A stretch of 8,257 bases of DNA from an uncultured Actinomyces sp. (GTDB lineage: Bacteria > Actinomycetota > Actinomycetes > Actinomycetales > Actinomycetaceae). Below the pieces are notes generated by a model. It saw only the letters and a list, made by a program, of their open reading frames with translations, did not search any database and was not told the origin of the DNA. Positions 1 to 6,425 of this stretch are shown here, in pieces; position 1 is the first letter of the stretch; each line of letters starts with the position of its first letter. Made by a program: the position numbers and the translations under genes. The stretch covers positions 1 to 8,257 of the forward strand of contig USPB01000085.1 of the NCBI GenBank assembly GCA_900556405.1. The letters are read 5' to 3'.

Positions 1-175
1 ACATGCCGTACTGGAGTTCTTGCCACTTGGCGATCTTGGGGGTGGAGCTCAGTGGGACCGCTGCGGGGACGCCGGTAGGCGCTGGCGGCGCGTCGGCAAA
101 AGTGGGGGCGCTCATGGGTGCGAGCACCAGTGCCGTAGCGACCGCACACCCGGCAAGCATTCGCTTGAGGTTCAC
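1..175 (-). CDS. N-terminus of a secreted protein, possibly GH29 alpha-L-fucosidase (partial)
   Basis: Only the first 58 codons lie in the window; the gene runs off the left edge. The GTG start (173-175) is chosen because a purine-rich AAAGGA lies six bases upstream on the minus strand. Residues 1-27 form a typical Sec signal peptide: MNLKR, then a hydrophobic stretch (LAGCAVATALVLAP) and a cleavage-like site PTFA-DAPP. A Pro/Ala linker follows, then KIAKWQELQYGM at 47-58. That last motif resembles the segment at the start of the GH29 catalytic domain, where a Trp-rich helix leads into YGMFIHFG/W; the next base (T) fits the expected Phe. If correct, the enzyme would act outside the cell, removing fucose from host glycans. 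Secretion is well supported by the sequence; the GH29 call rests on about a dozen residues and is inference. Confidence 0.5.
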   Translation of the reverse strand, partial: MNLKRMLAGCAVATALVLAPMSAPTFADAPPAPTGVPAAVPLSSTPKIAKWQELQYGM

Positions 176-296
176 GGGGTGTCCTTTCGAGGGGTAATGG
201 TGGACAACAGTGTCCGTCCTCAACGGTGAGGATGAGGCGAACGTTACCCCACAGGGCTTTCCCATGAATCAGTTTGATAGTAGCTTTCTGACAAAT

Positions 297-310
297 CAGG
301 GGATCCCCTG
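297..310. promoter_or_regulatory. Perfect 14-bp palindrome, candidate operator
   Basis: CAGGGGATCCCCTG is a perfect inverted repeat centred about 130 bases upstream of the secreted-protein start. With one mismatched pair the symmetry extends two further A/T pairs on each side (294-313). It lies in an AT-richer stretch (about 260-350) unlike the surrounding GC-rich coding DNA, where a promoter is expected. A weak minus-strand promoter candidate, TTGTAT, 17-base spacer, TCTAAA, ends right at the palindrome's upstream edge, so a bound dimer would cover the transcription start. No regulator is identified. An operator role is inference from symmetry and position. Confidence 0.35.
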
Positions 311-363
311 TTTAGAACGAAACTAAAACGGTCATACAATTCATGCTTTTCCGCTGACAGACA

Positions 364-401
364 CGACAAGCGGGCCGGCTATTACCCCGACCCGCTTGTC
401 G
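364..401 (-). terminator. Inverted repeat downstream of the response regulator, probable terminator
   Basis: CGACAAGCGGG at 364-374 pairs perfectly with CCCGCTTGTCG at 391-401, giving an 11-bp stem around a 16-base loop. It starts 31 bases past the response regulator stop codon. On the minus strand the stem is followed by TGTCTGTC, which is only moderately T-rich, so it is not a classical intrinsic terminator; actinobacterial terminators often lack a clean U-tract. It would separate the response regulator from the secreted-protein gene, which is transcribed in the same direction. Confidence 0.45.
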
Positions 402-432
402 ACCTCACTGCCCTCAGGGACGAGGCATTGGC

Positions 433-1080
433 TCAGTTACGCCACGCAGCAGCCCTCTGCCCGGCGACCCAGGCGGCAACCTGCGTACGACGCTGCAGTC
501 CCATCTTGGACAGCAGCGACGTGATGTGGTTCTTCACGGTCTTCTCCGCAACACCCAGCTTTTCGCCGATCTCGCGGTTCGACAGACCATCACCGATCAG
601 GTCCAGGACCTTACGCTCCGACGGCGTCAGGTCAGCGGTCGGATCCTCGTGATCGACGCGCCGACGCGTGAGCGTACGCTCATCCAGCAGGACACGGCCA
701 TCCGCGACGGCCTTGATGACATCCGTGATCTCCGCTCCGCGCACGGTCTTGAGGATGTACGCGCGCGCTCCGGCTTCCAGGGACTCAGCCAGGGCCTCGT
801 CGTCGTCGAAGGACGTCAAGACCACCGGAAGGATCTGCGGATGAGAGGCTCGCAGGCGATTCATAATGTCGATGCCTGTTCCGTCGGGCAGCTGCAGGTC
901 GACAAGGATGACGTCGGGACGCACCAGATCAGCGCGCCGCACGGCGTCAGCGACCGACCCGGCTTCAGCGACCACCTCAAGGGCCTCGTCTCGGTCGACG
1001 ATCTCAGCAATGCCACGGCGAACGATCTCGTGATCGTCGACAATCATGACGCGCGTACGCGCAACGGTATTTTCACTCAC
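433..1080 (-). CDS. NarL/FixJ (DosR-like) response regulator, no adjacent kinase
   Basis: A 215-residue two-domain transcription factor of normal family length. The receiver domain (about 10-128) has the acidic pair D15/D16, phospho-acceptor D61 in VILVDLQLP, T89 in PVVLTS and K111 in YILK, so all phosphorylation residues are present. The C-terminal LuxR-type helix-turn-helix (about 150-208) reads LTPSERKVLDLI, GLSNREIGEKLGV, AEKTVKNHITSLLSKMGLQRRT; the AEKTVKN and QRRTQ motifs closely resemble mycobacterial DevR/DosR. The start is GTG at 1078-1080: there is no convincing Shine-Dalgarno, but a TAGAAT -10 sits seven bases upstream, suggesting a leaderless mRNA. The next in-frame ATG (residue 12) would cut into the receiver. 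No histidine kinase is encoded in the window, so partner and regulon are unknown. It lies 52 bases after rnc in the same direction and could also receive readthrough. Confidence 0.9.
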   Translation of the reverse strand: MSENTVARTRVMIVDDHEIVRRGIAEIVDRDEALEVVAEAGSVADAVRRADLVRPDVILVDLQLPDGTGIDIMNRLRASHPQILPVVLTSFDDDEALAESLEAGARAYILKTVRGAEITDVIKAVADGRVLLDERTLTRRRVDHEDPTADLTPSERKVLDLIGDGLSNREIGEKLGVAEKTVKNHITSLLSKMGLQRRTQVAAWVAGQRAAAWRN

Positions 1081-1087
1081 GTGTCTG

Positions 1088-1093
1088 ATTCTA
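1088..1093 (-). promoter_or_regulatory. -10 element of a leaderless promoter for the response regulator
   Basis: On the minus strand TAGAAT (five of six matches to TATAAT) is followed by exactly seven bases, CAGACAC, and then the GTG start codon. That spacing puts the expected transcription start on the first base of the start codon. No good -35 hexamer is visible, which is common at actinobacterial promoters. The absence of a Shine-Dalgarno before this GTG supports the reading. Confidence 0.5.
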
Positions 1094-1132
1094 ACGGTCG
1101 GGAGGACACACGCCCTCGGTGACTACTACTTA

Positions 1133-1855
1133 TTACTGCTCCGGAGACAGTCGGCTCATCGCATCCTGCGCAGCCGCGTTCTCCGCATGCTTCTTCGAGG
1201 AGGCCTGTCCCGTCCCGAGTGCGTCCGAACGCCCGGAGACGAAGGCATGTGCCGTAAACACGCGCTGGTGATCCGGCCCCTCGCCCTCCACCTCGTAGGA
1301 CACCTCGCCCAGGCCCTCCGCCTGCGCGTACTCGATGAGGATCGTCTTCCAGTCCTGGTGCTGCCCACGCGAGGGGGCATCCACGAGCAGGAAGCTCAGA
1401 CGCTCCAAGATCACGCGACGAGCCTCCTCAAGGCCGCTCGTCAGGTAGGTCGCGCCGATGAGAGCCTCGAACGTGTCGGACAGGATGGAATCCTTGTCGC
1501 GTCCTCCGTGCGTGGATTCTCCCTTGCCGAGGAAGACGAAGTCGCCCAGGTCAATGCGCCGAGCCGCTGCGGCCAGGGGCTGCTGCGAGACGGTTGCCGC
1601 GCGCATGCGCGACAGGTCGGACTCTGCGACGTCGGGGTACTGCTCGTAGAGCTTCTGCGCAATCACGATCGACAGCACCGAATCGCCCAGAAACTCGAGC
1701 CGCTCATTATTGGCGATGCCTCCGGCCTCGTTCGCGTAGGAACGATGCACGAGAGCGAGCTGCAACAGCGGGGCGTCAATGCGCGTCCCCCAGGCCTCGA
1801 CGAGGGCGTCTGTGTCCGTGCGAGGGGGTACCGGTAAGTGCTTCGAACGGGCCAT
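1133..1855 (-). CDS. rnc: Ribonuclease III
   Basis: Double-strand-specific endoribonuclease that processes 16S/23S precursor rRNA and some mRNAs. From the ATG at 1853-1855 it has 240 residues, a normal length. The signature NERLEFLGDSVL is at residues 50-61, with the acidic residues E51, E54 and D58. The second metal-binding pair is in DTFEALIGATYL (D127, E130). A double-stranded RNA-binding domain occupies about 168-236: it begins near DWKTILIEYAQAEG and ends with the GTGQASSKKHAENAAAQDAM helix. The start could equally be the GTG one codon upstream (1856-1858), which would overlap the DUF177 stop as GTGA; the ATG overlaps it as TGATG. Either way translation is probably coupled. A GGAG lies eight bases before the ATG. 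Unlike in many actinobacteria, no mutM follows. Confidence 0.96.
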   Translation of the reverse strand: MARSKHLPVPPRTDTDALVEAWGTRIDAPLLQLALVHRSYANEAGGIANNERLEFLGDSVLSIVIAQKLYEQYPDVAESDLSRMRAATVSQQPLAAAARRIDLGDFVFLGKGESTHGGRDKDSILSDTFEALIGATYLTSGLEEARRVILERLSFLLVDAPSRGQHQDWKTILIEYAQAEGLGEVSYEVEGEGPDHQRVFTAHAFVSGRSDALGTGQASSKKHAENAAAQDAMSRLSPEQ

Positions 1856-2424
1856 CACGAACGCTCCGACTCACTGTCCTCCCCCAGCAGGGACGCCAGG
1901 GAAGCCAGACGGGGATCAACAACGAAGTGCTCGTGATCCTCGGGCAGGTCTGCCCACTTCTCGCCGCACACATCGCAGAGGCCCGCGCAGTCATCGCTGC
2001 ACAGCGGGCGCGGGTCGACGAGAGGGACGATAGCGTCACGCAGCTGGGTCTCGATATCGATCGTGTCACGCTCACCGATGAGGAAGAGATCCTCTGCTTC
2101 TTCGTCATCATCGTCCGCAGGCGCCAGGGCAGGGACGCCTGGTTCGAAGTAGACCTCTTGGCTGAGCACATCGTGGTGTTCGCGCACCTCATCGAGGCAA
2201 CGCACGCACTCGCCAACGAGGTCCACCGATGTTGCCAGCGAGACGAGCACACCGTCCTCGACACTGGTCATGTCGACGGAGATGTCCAGAGGCACGCCGG
2301 GTACGGCCGACATCGAGGAAGTTCCCAGGTCACCGGGGGTCACCCACACAAGGTCCTCATGCAAGGTGGATCCGAGGGCGCGAGGCAGACGCGCCAGGGA
2401 GAGAACCAGGGTCTTGTCACTCAT
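1855..2424 (-). CDS. YceD/DUF177 family protein
   Basis: A 189-residue member of the DUF177 family; the E. coli member YceD is linked to 23S rRNA accumulation. Family features are the CVRC pair (C73, C76) and the C-terminal cluster PLCSDDCAGLCDVCG (C142, C146, C150, C153), followed by DHEHFVVDPRLASLASLL. The four-cysteine cluster looks metal-binding. H164 and H166 occupy the position where some homologues carry a further Cys-x-Cys. An acidic stretch (ADDDDEEAED, about 102-111) sits between the two halves. I chose ATG 2422-2424 (MSDKTLVLSLARLP), which overlaps the upstream gene by eight bases; an in-frame ATG at 2437-2439 would add MWTWP and cannot be excluded. In many actinobacteria rpmF (L32) lies between this gene and rnc; here rnc follows directly. 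Confidence 0.85.
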   Translation of the reverse strand: MSDKTLVLSLARLPRALGSTLHEDLVWVTPGDLGTSSMSAVPGVPLDISVDMTSVEDGVLVSLATSVDLVGECVRCLDEVREHHDVLSQEVYFEPGVPALAPADDDDEEAEDLFLIGERDTIDIETQLRDAIVPLVDPRPLCSDDCAGLCDVCGEKWADLPEDHEHFVVDPRLASLASLLGEDSESERS

Positions 2425-3127
2425 TGGCCAGGTCCACATCTGTCACGCCAACGCCGCGGCGCTCGGCGATCGTCCGGCGGCCGGCATCCGTGCGGCGCGC
2501 CAGATCGGAGATGAGCTGCGCGAGCTCGTCGAGGGAGCTCGCTACATAGTCGTCGGCTCCCTCGCGCAGCGATGCCGCCGAGCGCTTTGCTTCGGACACG
2601 ATCTCGCGCGCGCGGTCCTCGGCCATGCGCACGATGTTCTCAGTGGAGACAATGCGCGCAGCCTGCGCGTTTGCGTCAGCGATCGTCGCCTCGGCATCCG
2701 AACGTGCCTGCGAGACAAGAGCAGTCGCCTCGTCGTCTGCCCGCGAACGCGTACGCTCGGCCTCTTCCTCGGCGTCGGCGATGATCTGTGCGGCACGCTC
2801 GTTGGCCTGGTCGAGGGTGGAGGATGCCCGCGAATTCGCCTCGGCGATGCGGGTTTCGGCTGCCGAGTCCGCTCGTCCCAAGACGGCGTCGGCATCAGCG
2901 ACGACGGCATCGGCAGCGACGAGATCTTCTGGCAGAGCCTCGCGCGCCTGATCGAGGAGGTCAAGCAACTCGGCCTTATTGATCATGATGGATGCGGACA
3001 GCGGCACCGTGCGCGAGGACTCAACGAGGTCCTCGATCTGATCGAGGGCGGCGATCACGGTGGAAGGACCGTAGACGGTTTCCTCGTTCCACTCGTCCTG
3101 CGTCTTGTTGTCGGGCGTGTCAGCCAT
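2417..3127 (-). CDS. sepIVA: SepIVA-like (DivIVA-related) coiled-coil cell division protein
   Basis: A 236-residue cytoplasmic protein, mostly charged coiled coil. The conserved N-terminal block is about 20-80: VIAALDQIEDLVESSRTVPL, then NKAELLDLLDQAREALPEDL. From about 80 to 195 there is a long Ala/Glu/Arg/Asp-rich heptad helix with repeated ADA-EAER/ARSDAEA units. The conserved tail (about 160-220) contains STENIVRMAEDRAREIV, the ADDYV segment and LDELAQLI. These N- and C-terminal blocks align by eye with mycobacterial SepIVA (Rv2927c), and that gene also sits immediately before the DUF177 gene and rnc. SepIVA is a divisome-associated factor for polar growth and septation in mycobacteria; its role here is inferred. 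The ATG at 3125-3127 is preferred over upstream in-frame ATGs at 3155-3157 and 3152-3154 because AGGAGG lies five bases before it. Confidence 0.8.
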   Translation of the reverse strand: MADTPDNKTQDEWNEETVYGPSTVIAALDQIEDLVESSRTVPLSASIMINKAELLDLLDQAREALPEDLVAADAVVADADAVLGRADSAAETRIAEANSRASSTLDQANERAAQIIADAEEEAERTRSRADDEATALVSQARSDAEATIADANAQAARIVSTENIVRMAEDRAREIVSEAKRSAASLREGADDYVASSLDELAQLISDLARRTDAGRRTIAERRGVGVTDVDLANE

Positions 3128-3132
3128 GGCTG

Positions 3133-3138
3133 CCTCCT
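3133..3138 (-). promoter_or_regulatory. Ribosome binding site that sets the sepIVA-like start
   Basis: AGGAGG on the minus strand, five bases before ATG 3125-3127. It is the strongest Shine-Dalgarno in the minus-strand unit. It rules against the upstream in-frame ATGs, which would add ten residues (MMPGGTQEAA) and lack such a site. Confidence 0.75.
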
Positions 3139-3157
3139 GCGTTCCACCGGGCATCAT

Positions 3158-3628
3158 TCAGTCTCTATTGTCGGTCAGAAATCGCTCAACCGCTGGCGGG
3201 ACATACCGAGAAATATCCTTTTTGAGTCCGAATAGCTCGCGGACAGCGCTCGATGAGACATGCGCGAGTGCGGGGCGGGTTGGAATCCACCACGTGTCGA
3301 TACCGCCGACCTCGTCGTTGAAGGCGGCCTGAGGAGCCTCATAATCAAGATCTATTGCCGAGCGCACCCCCTTAACAATGAGGGTGGCACCCAAGCGCGA
3401 GGCTTCGTCCATCGTCGCACCTTCCAAGAGCACCACGTCGACGTTTCGCAGGTGGGCGGTGGCTTCCTCGATGAGAGCGGCCCTGCGATCGGTTGGAATG
3501 AGCCCGCGTTTGGCGGGGTTGATGCCGACGCCGATAATGAGCCGCTCAGCAATCGCGGAGGCGCGCTCGGCGACGTCGAGATGCCCATTCGTAAAGGGGT
3601 CAAAAGAGCCTGGGAACAGTGCGATCAT
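3158..3628 (-). CDS. coaD: Phosphopantetheine adenylyltransferase (PPAT)
   Basis: Catalyses transfer of AMP from ATP to 4'-phosphopantetheine, giving dephospho-CoA, the penultimate step of coenzyme A synthesis. The 156-residue length fits the family. The nucleotidyltransferase motif TNGH (13-16) follows the opening MIALFPGSFDPF. K40 in NPAKRG and R89 in VKGVRSAIDLDYE match the substrate- and ATP-binding positions. HVSSSAVRE (123-131) is the second conserved nucleotide-binding motif. The usual (S/T)DFEYE segment reads IDLDYE here, a conservative change. The ATG at 3626-3628 overlaps the rsmD stop as ATGA, with GGAGG seven bases upstream. The open frame extends further upstream, but that extra sequence lies inside rsmD and has no family similarity. 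Confidence 0.96.
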   Translation of the reverse strand: MIALFPGSFDPFTNGHLDVAERASAIAERLIIGVGINPAKRGLIPTDRRAALIEEATAHLRNVDVVLLEGATMDEASRLGATLIVKGVRSAIDLDYEAPQAAFNDEVGGIDTWWIPTRPALAHVSSSAVRELFGLKKDISRYVPPAVERFLTDNRD

Positions 3629-4263
3629 CGCGCATCCTCCGCATGTGGCGACGAGGCCTCGGCCTCTCGGGGAGCATTCGCTCCGTCCTGAGGATCGTCC
3701 TCGGGCAGAGGCGGACCCGCGAAATAGGCGACGGTTTCCCCCCACGTGCGCTGGTCTTCCAGGACGAGGAAGGGCGGCCACGTGGGCGCGGGCGCACGGG
3801 TCGAGCGCTCAACGACGACGAGAGCATCGGGGCCAATCCAGGGGCCGAGGAGCGACAGGATGGCGGTCATGTCCGCCTCGGGAATGTCGTAGGGAGGGTC
3901 GATGAAAACAAGGTCAGCGTCTCCGCACAGATCCTCCCCGGTGCGCGCAGCAAGATACGCACGAGCATCAGCTGTGACGACACGCGCAGGCAGACCGGTC
4001 GAGCGGACGTTGGCAGAGGCGACGCGCGCCGCCGCAGAGGCTTTCTCGACGAGCGTTGCGTGAGCGCTACCGCGCGAGAGCGCCTCGAGGCCGAGCGCAC
4101 CCGTCCCGGCGTACAGATCCAGCACGACGGTCCCATTCAGGACGTTCATGTGGTCGAGACGGGAGAAAAGCGCCTCGCGCACGCGTTCCGACGTGGGGCG
4201 TGTCCCGGACTTGGGCACGGCGAGGGTTCGTCCCTTGGCGCTACCTGCGACGATTCTGGTCAT
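3625..4263 (-). CDS. rsmD: 16S rRNA (guanine(966)-N2)-methyltransferase
   Basis: SAM-dependent methyltransferase that modifies G966 of 16S rRNA in the small subunit. The 212-residue protein starts with the family motif TRIVAGSAKGRTLAVP and TRPTSERVREALFSRL (residues 2-36). The SAM-binding motif VLDLYAGTGALGLEALSRG is at 47-65. The catalytic DPPY tetrad is at 122-125, within FIDPPYD. The last 26 or so residues (PEDDPQDGANAPREAEASSP and on) form an acidic, Pro/Ala-rich tail beyond the Rossmann core and are probably disordered; E. coli RsmD lacks such an extension. The gene begins 23 bases after recG and its stop overlaps the coaD start by four bases, so the two are probably translationally coupled. 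The rsmD-coaD pairing is widespread in bacteria. Confidence 0.94.
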   Translation of the reverse strand: MTRIVAGSAKGRTLAVPKSGTRPTSERVREALFSRLDHMNVLNGTVVLDLYAGTGALGLEALSRGSAHATLVEKASAAARVASANVRSTGLPARVVTADARAYLAARTGEDLCGDADLVFIDPPYDIPEADMTAILSLLGPWIGPDALVVVERSTRAPAPTWPPFLVLEDQRTWGETVAYFAGPPLPEDDPQDGANAPREAEASSPHAEDAR

Positions 4264-4286
4264 GCTCCTACCCTACCGGGCGCACC

Positions 4287-6425
4287 TCAGGAGCGTTGCA
4301 TCCACTCGACCTGCCCTTCGGAGGCGCCGCGAAGGGCGCGCGCGAGGTCCGGATGATTGTCCAGCGTCGCGTCAGTCTCGAGGAGCGCATCAGCTGCTTC
4401 TTTGGCCACGCGAATGAGGGATTCGTCGCGGCGAACGGAGAGAAACCGCAGGTGCGTGGCTTTACCCGACTGCCCTGCGCCCAGGACATCCCCCTCCTTG
4501 CGCAAGCGCAGATCGGCCTCGGCCAGCTCGAAACCATCCGTCGTCTGCGCGAATGCCTGCAGCCGCGCGAGCCCAGCATCGGTGAGTTCATGCCGATGCA
4601 TCGCGATACACAGGGAGGGCAGGGAGGAACGCCCGACGCGCCCACGCAGCTGGTGGAGCTGCGCGAGCCCGAATTGCTGGGAGTCGAGGATCACCATGAG
4701 GGTCGCCCCCGAGACATCGACGCCGACCTCAATGACGGTCGTTGCGACGAGGAGCGGGGCGCGTCCGACGGAAAAGTCCTCCATGATCTGGGCTTTCATG
4801 GGCGCGGGTGTGCGCCCCGTGAGCTCATGGATGGCCACTCCCGCGAGCGCCGGGTGGGATCGGAGGTAGGCGGCAACCTCGCTGACGGATGCCAGTGGGC
4901 GCGCGTGCTCCTCGTCGGCATCGCTCACCTCGTCGGTGGCGTCGATACGCGGGCAGACGACGTAGACGCGCCGCCCCTGCGCGATCTCTTCGGCGGCTCT
5001 CGCCCATGTGCGCTCCACCCAGGCGGCGTTTGCTGCATCCGCGAGGTAGGTGGCCACGGGCGTACGGCCGCGGGGCATGCCGCTCATGCGGGTTTCATCC
5101 AGGTCCCCGAACACGGTCATGGCGATTGTGCGTGGGATCGGCGTCGCAGTCATCACCAGTTCATGGACGCTGCGCCCATCCTCGCGGGCTCGCCGGAGCG
5201 TGGCACGCTGCTCGACGCCGAAGCGGTGCTGCTCGTCGACGACGACGAGGGCGAGGTCGGCGAAACGCACAGATTCCTGGAAGAGTGCGTGCGTGCCGAC
5301 AACGATGAGCGGCTGAGCGCAGTTCATGGCCGCTTGGATCTCTCGGCGGGCAGCGGGCGTCGTTGAGCCAGTCAGGAGACGCACGTCGGGGGCTTCTTCT
5401 CCCAGGGGTGCGAGGAGGGCCCGCAGGGACGCCGTGTGCTGCTCGGCCAGGACCTCCGTCGGGGCGACGAGGGCACCCTGGTGGCCCGCCGCGACGACCT
5501 GCAGGAAGGACATGAGCGCGACGACCGTCTTCCCCGAACCGACATCCCCCTGGAGGAGGCGCTGCATCGGGGTCTCGCGCTCGAGGTCGGCGCTGATCTG
5601 CGCGACAGCGTCCTCTTGAGAATCGGTGAGGTGGAAGGGTAGACAGTCGCGGAATCGCTCGACGAGCCTGGCACCCTGGGGGGAGGCAACCGCCGGTGTC
5701 GCGCGTGCGCCACGCCGACGCATCGCGAGCCCCACCTGCAGGACAAACGCCTCCGTGAAGGCCAGTGCGCGGCGAGCCTGCTGGTAGTCCTCGTCCGTCT
5801 GCGGCTGATGCAGGCGACGAAGGCTGCGCGCATAGGCGGGAATGTCGACGCGATCGCGCACCGCGGCGGGAACTACGTCGGGCACGTCCGCATCATCGAG
5901 GTGATCCAGGACCATGCCGACGGCCCGGGCAATCGCCCACGAGGCGAGTGATCCCGTCGCCGGATAGATCGGGATGGGCCGGGAGGCGATTCGCTCGATG
6001 TCTTCCCCGTCGACGCCTTCGAAGGATGGGTGTGTAAGTTGAAGTTTGCCGCGGTATGCTCCCACTTTCCCGGCAAACAGGAAGGATTGTCCGGGGGTGA
6101 GAATCCGCTCGATCGGTGCGAGCTTGTACTGGTTTTTCGCGAAAAAGGTGGCGGACAGGAACTGAATGCCGTCCGTGAGGGTGACCTCCAGGCGGACGCC
6201 CGATCCGGAGCGGTTAGCGATCAGATGCGCCGACGCGACCTCTGCGAGGATCGTGGCGTCCTCCCCCTCTCGCAGGGAAGACAGCGGGGTGAGGCGGCCC
6301 CAGTGGTAGTACCTGCGAGGCGCCACCATGAGTAGGTCGCCCACCGTCACAACACCGGCGCCCGTCAGCGCTTTCGCCGTCTTCTTCGGCAGGCGCAGGG
6401 ACAGAGGGATGTCGAGCGCACTCAC
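4287..6425 (-). CDS. recG: ATP-dependent DNA helicase RecG
   Basis: Superfamily 2 double-stranded DNA translocase that remodels stalled forks, Holliday junctions and R-loops. The 712 residues fit the family. The N-terminal region (about 10-140) contains the GDLL/PRRY segment and the OB-fold wedge domain. Helicase motifs in order: Walker A GDVGSGKT (293-300), APTEVLAEQH (about 321-330), motif II DEQHRFG (397-403), TATPIPRT (426-433), ATTVIEVGVDV (about 561-571) and motif VI QLRGRVGR (592-599). The C-terminal RecG segment DGFELAEADLRLRKEGDVLG is present. The start is uncertain: GTG 6423-6425 overlaps the preceding stop as GTGA and is preferred; GTG 6432-6434 would add MSA. Neither has a good Shine-Dalgarno, which again suggests coupling to the upstream gene. 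Confidence 0.97.
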   Translation of the reverse strand: MSALDIPLSLRLPKKTAKALTGAGVVTVGDLLMVAPRRYYHWGRLTPLSSLREGEDATILAEVASAHLIANRSGSGVRLEVTLTDGIQFLSATFFAKNQYKLAPIERILTPGQSFLFAGKVGAYRGKLQLTHPSFEGVDGEDIERIASRPIPIYPATGSLASWAIARAVGMVLDHLDDADVPDVVPAAVRDRVDIPAYARSLRRLHQPQTDEDYQQARRALAFTEAFVLQVGLAMRRRGARATPAVASPQGARLVERFRDCLPFHLTDSQEDAVAQISADLERETPMQRLLQGDVGSGKTVVALMSFLQVVAAGHQGALVAPTEVLAEQHTASLRALLAPLGEEAPDVRLLTGSTTPAARREIQAAMNCAQPLIVVGTHALFQESVRFADLALVVVDEQHRFGVEQRATLRRAREDGRSVHELVMTATPIPRTIAMTVFGDLDETRMSGMPRGRTPVATYLADAANAAWVERTWARAAEEIAQGRRVYVVCPRIDATDEVSDADEEHARPLASVSEVAAYLRSHPALAGVAIHELTGRTPAPMKAQIMEDFSVGRAPLLVATTVIEVGVDVSGATLMVILDSQQFGLAQLHQLRGRVGRSSLPSLCIAMHRHELTDAGLARLQAFAQTTDGFELAEADLRLRKEGDVLGAGQSGKATHLRFLSVRRDESLIRVAKEAADALLETDATLDNHPDLARALRGASEGQVEWMQRS

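Noticed and set aside
145..175. Lipobox-like LAGC in the secreted protein's signal peptide
   Set aside because: The Cys is at residue 10, too close to the start for a lipoprotein signal; a normal cleavage site lies after PTFA at residue 27.
1081..1132. Possible terminator between rnc and the response regulator
   Set aside because: Only a four-base stem (GAGG/CCTC) with an eight-base loop and no T-run; too weak to call.
1046..1837. Plus-strand open frame (263 codons) opposite rnc
   Set aside because: Lies antisense to intact RNase III; composition is that of a mirrored coding frame.
2270..3235. Plus-strand open frame (321 codons) opposite the SepIVA-like and DUF177 genes
   Set aside because: Antisense to genes with recognised family motifs and a strong ribosome binding site; the product has no coherent domain.
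3629..3781. N-terminal extension of coaD by 51 residues
   Set aside because: The extension lies within rsmD, is Arg/Gly/Ser-rich and lacks family similarity; MIALFPGSFDPF with a GGAGG site is the normal PPAT start.
4056..5366. Long plus-strand open frame (436 codons) opposite recG and rsmD
   Set aside because: High-G+C shadow frame: its translation is Arg/Gly/Ala-rich with no recognisable motif, and the minus strand encodes clear RecG and RsmD here.
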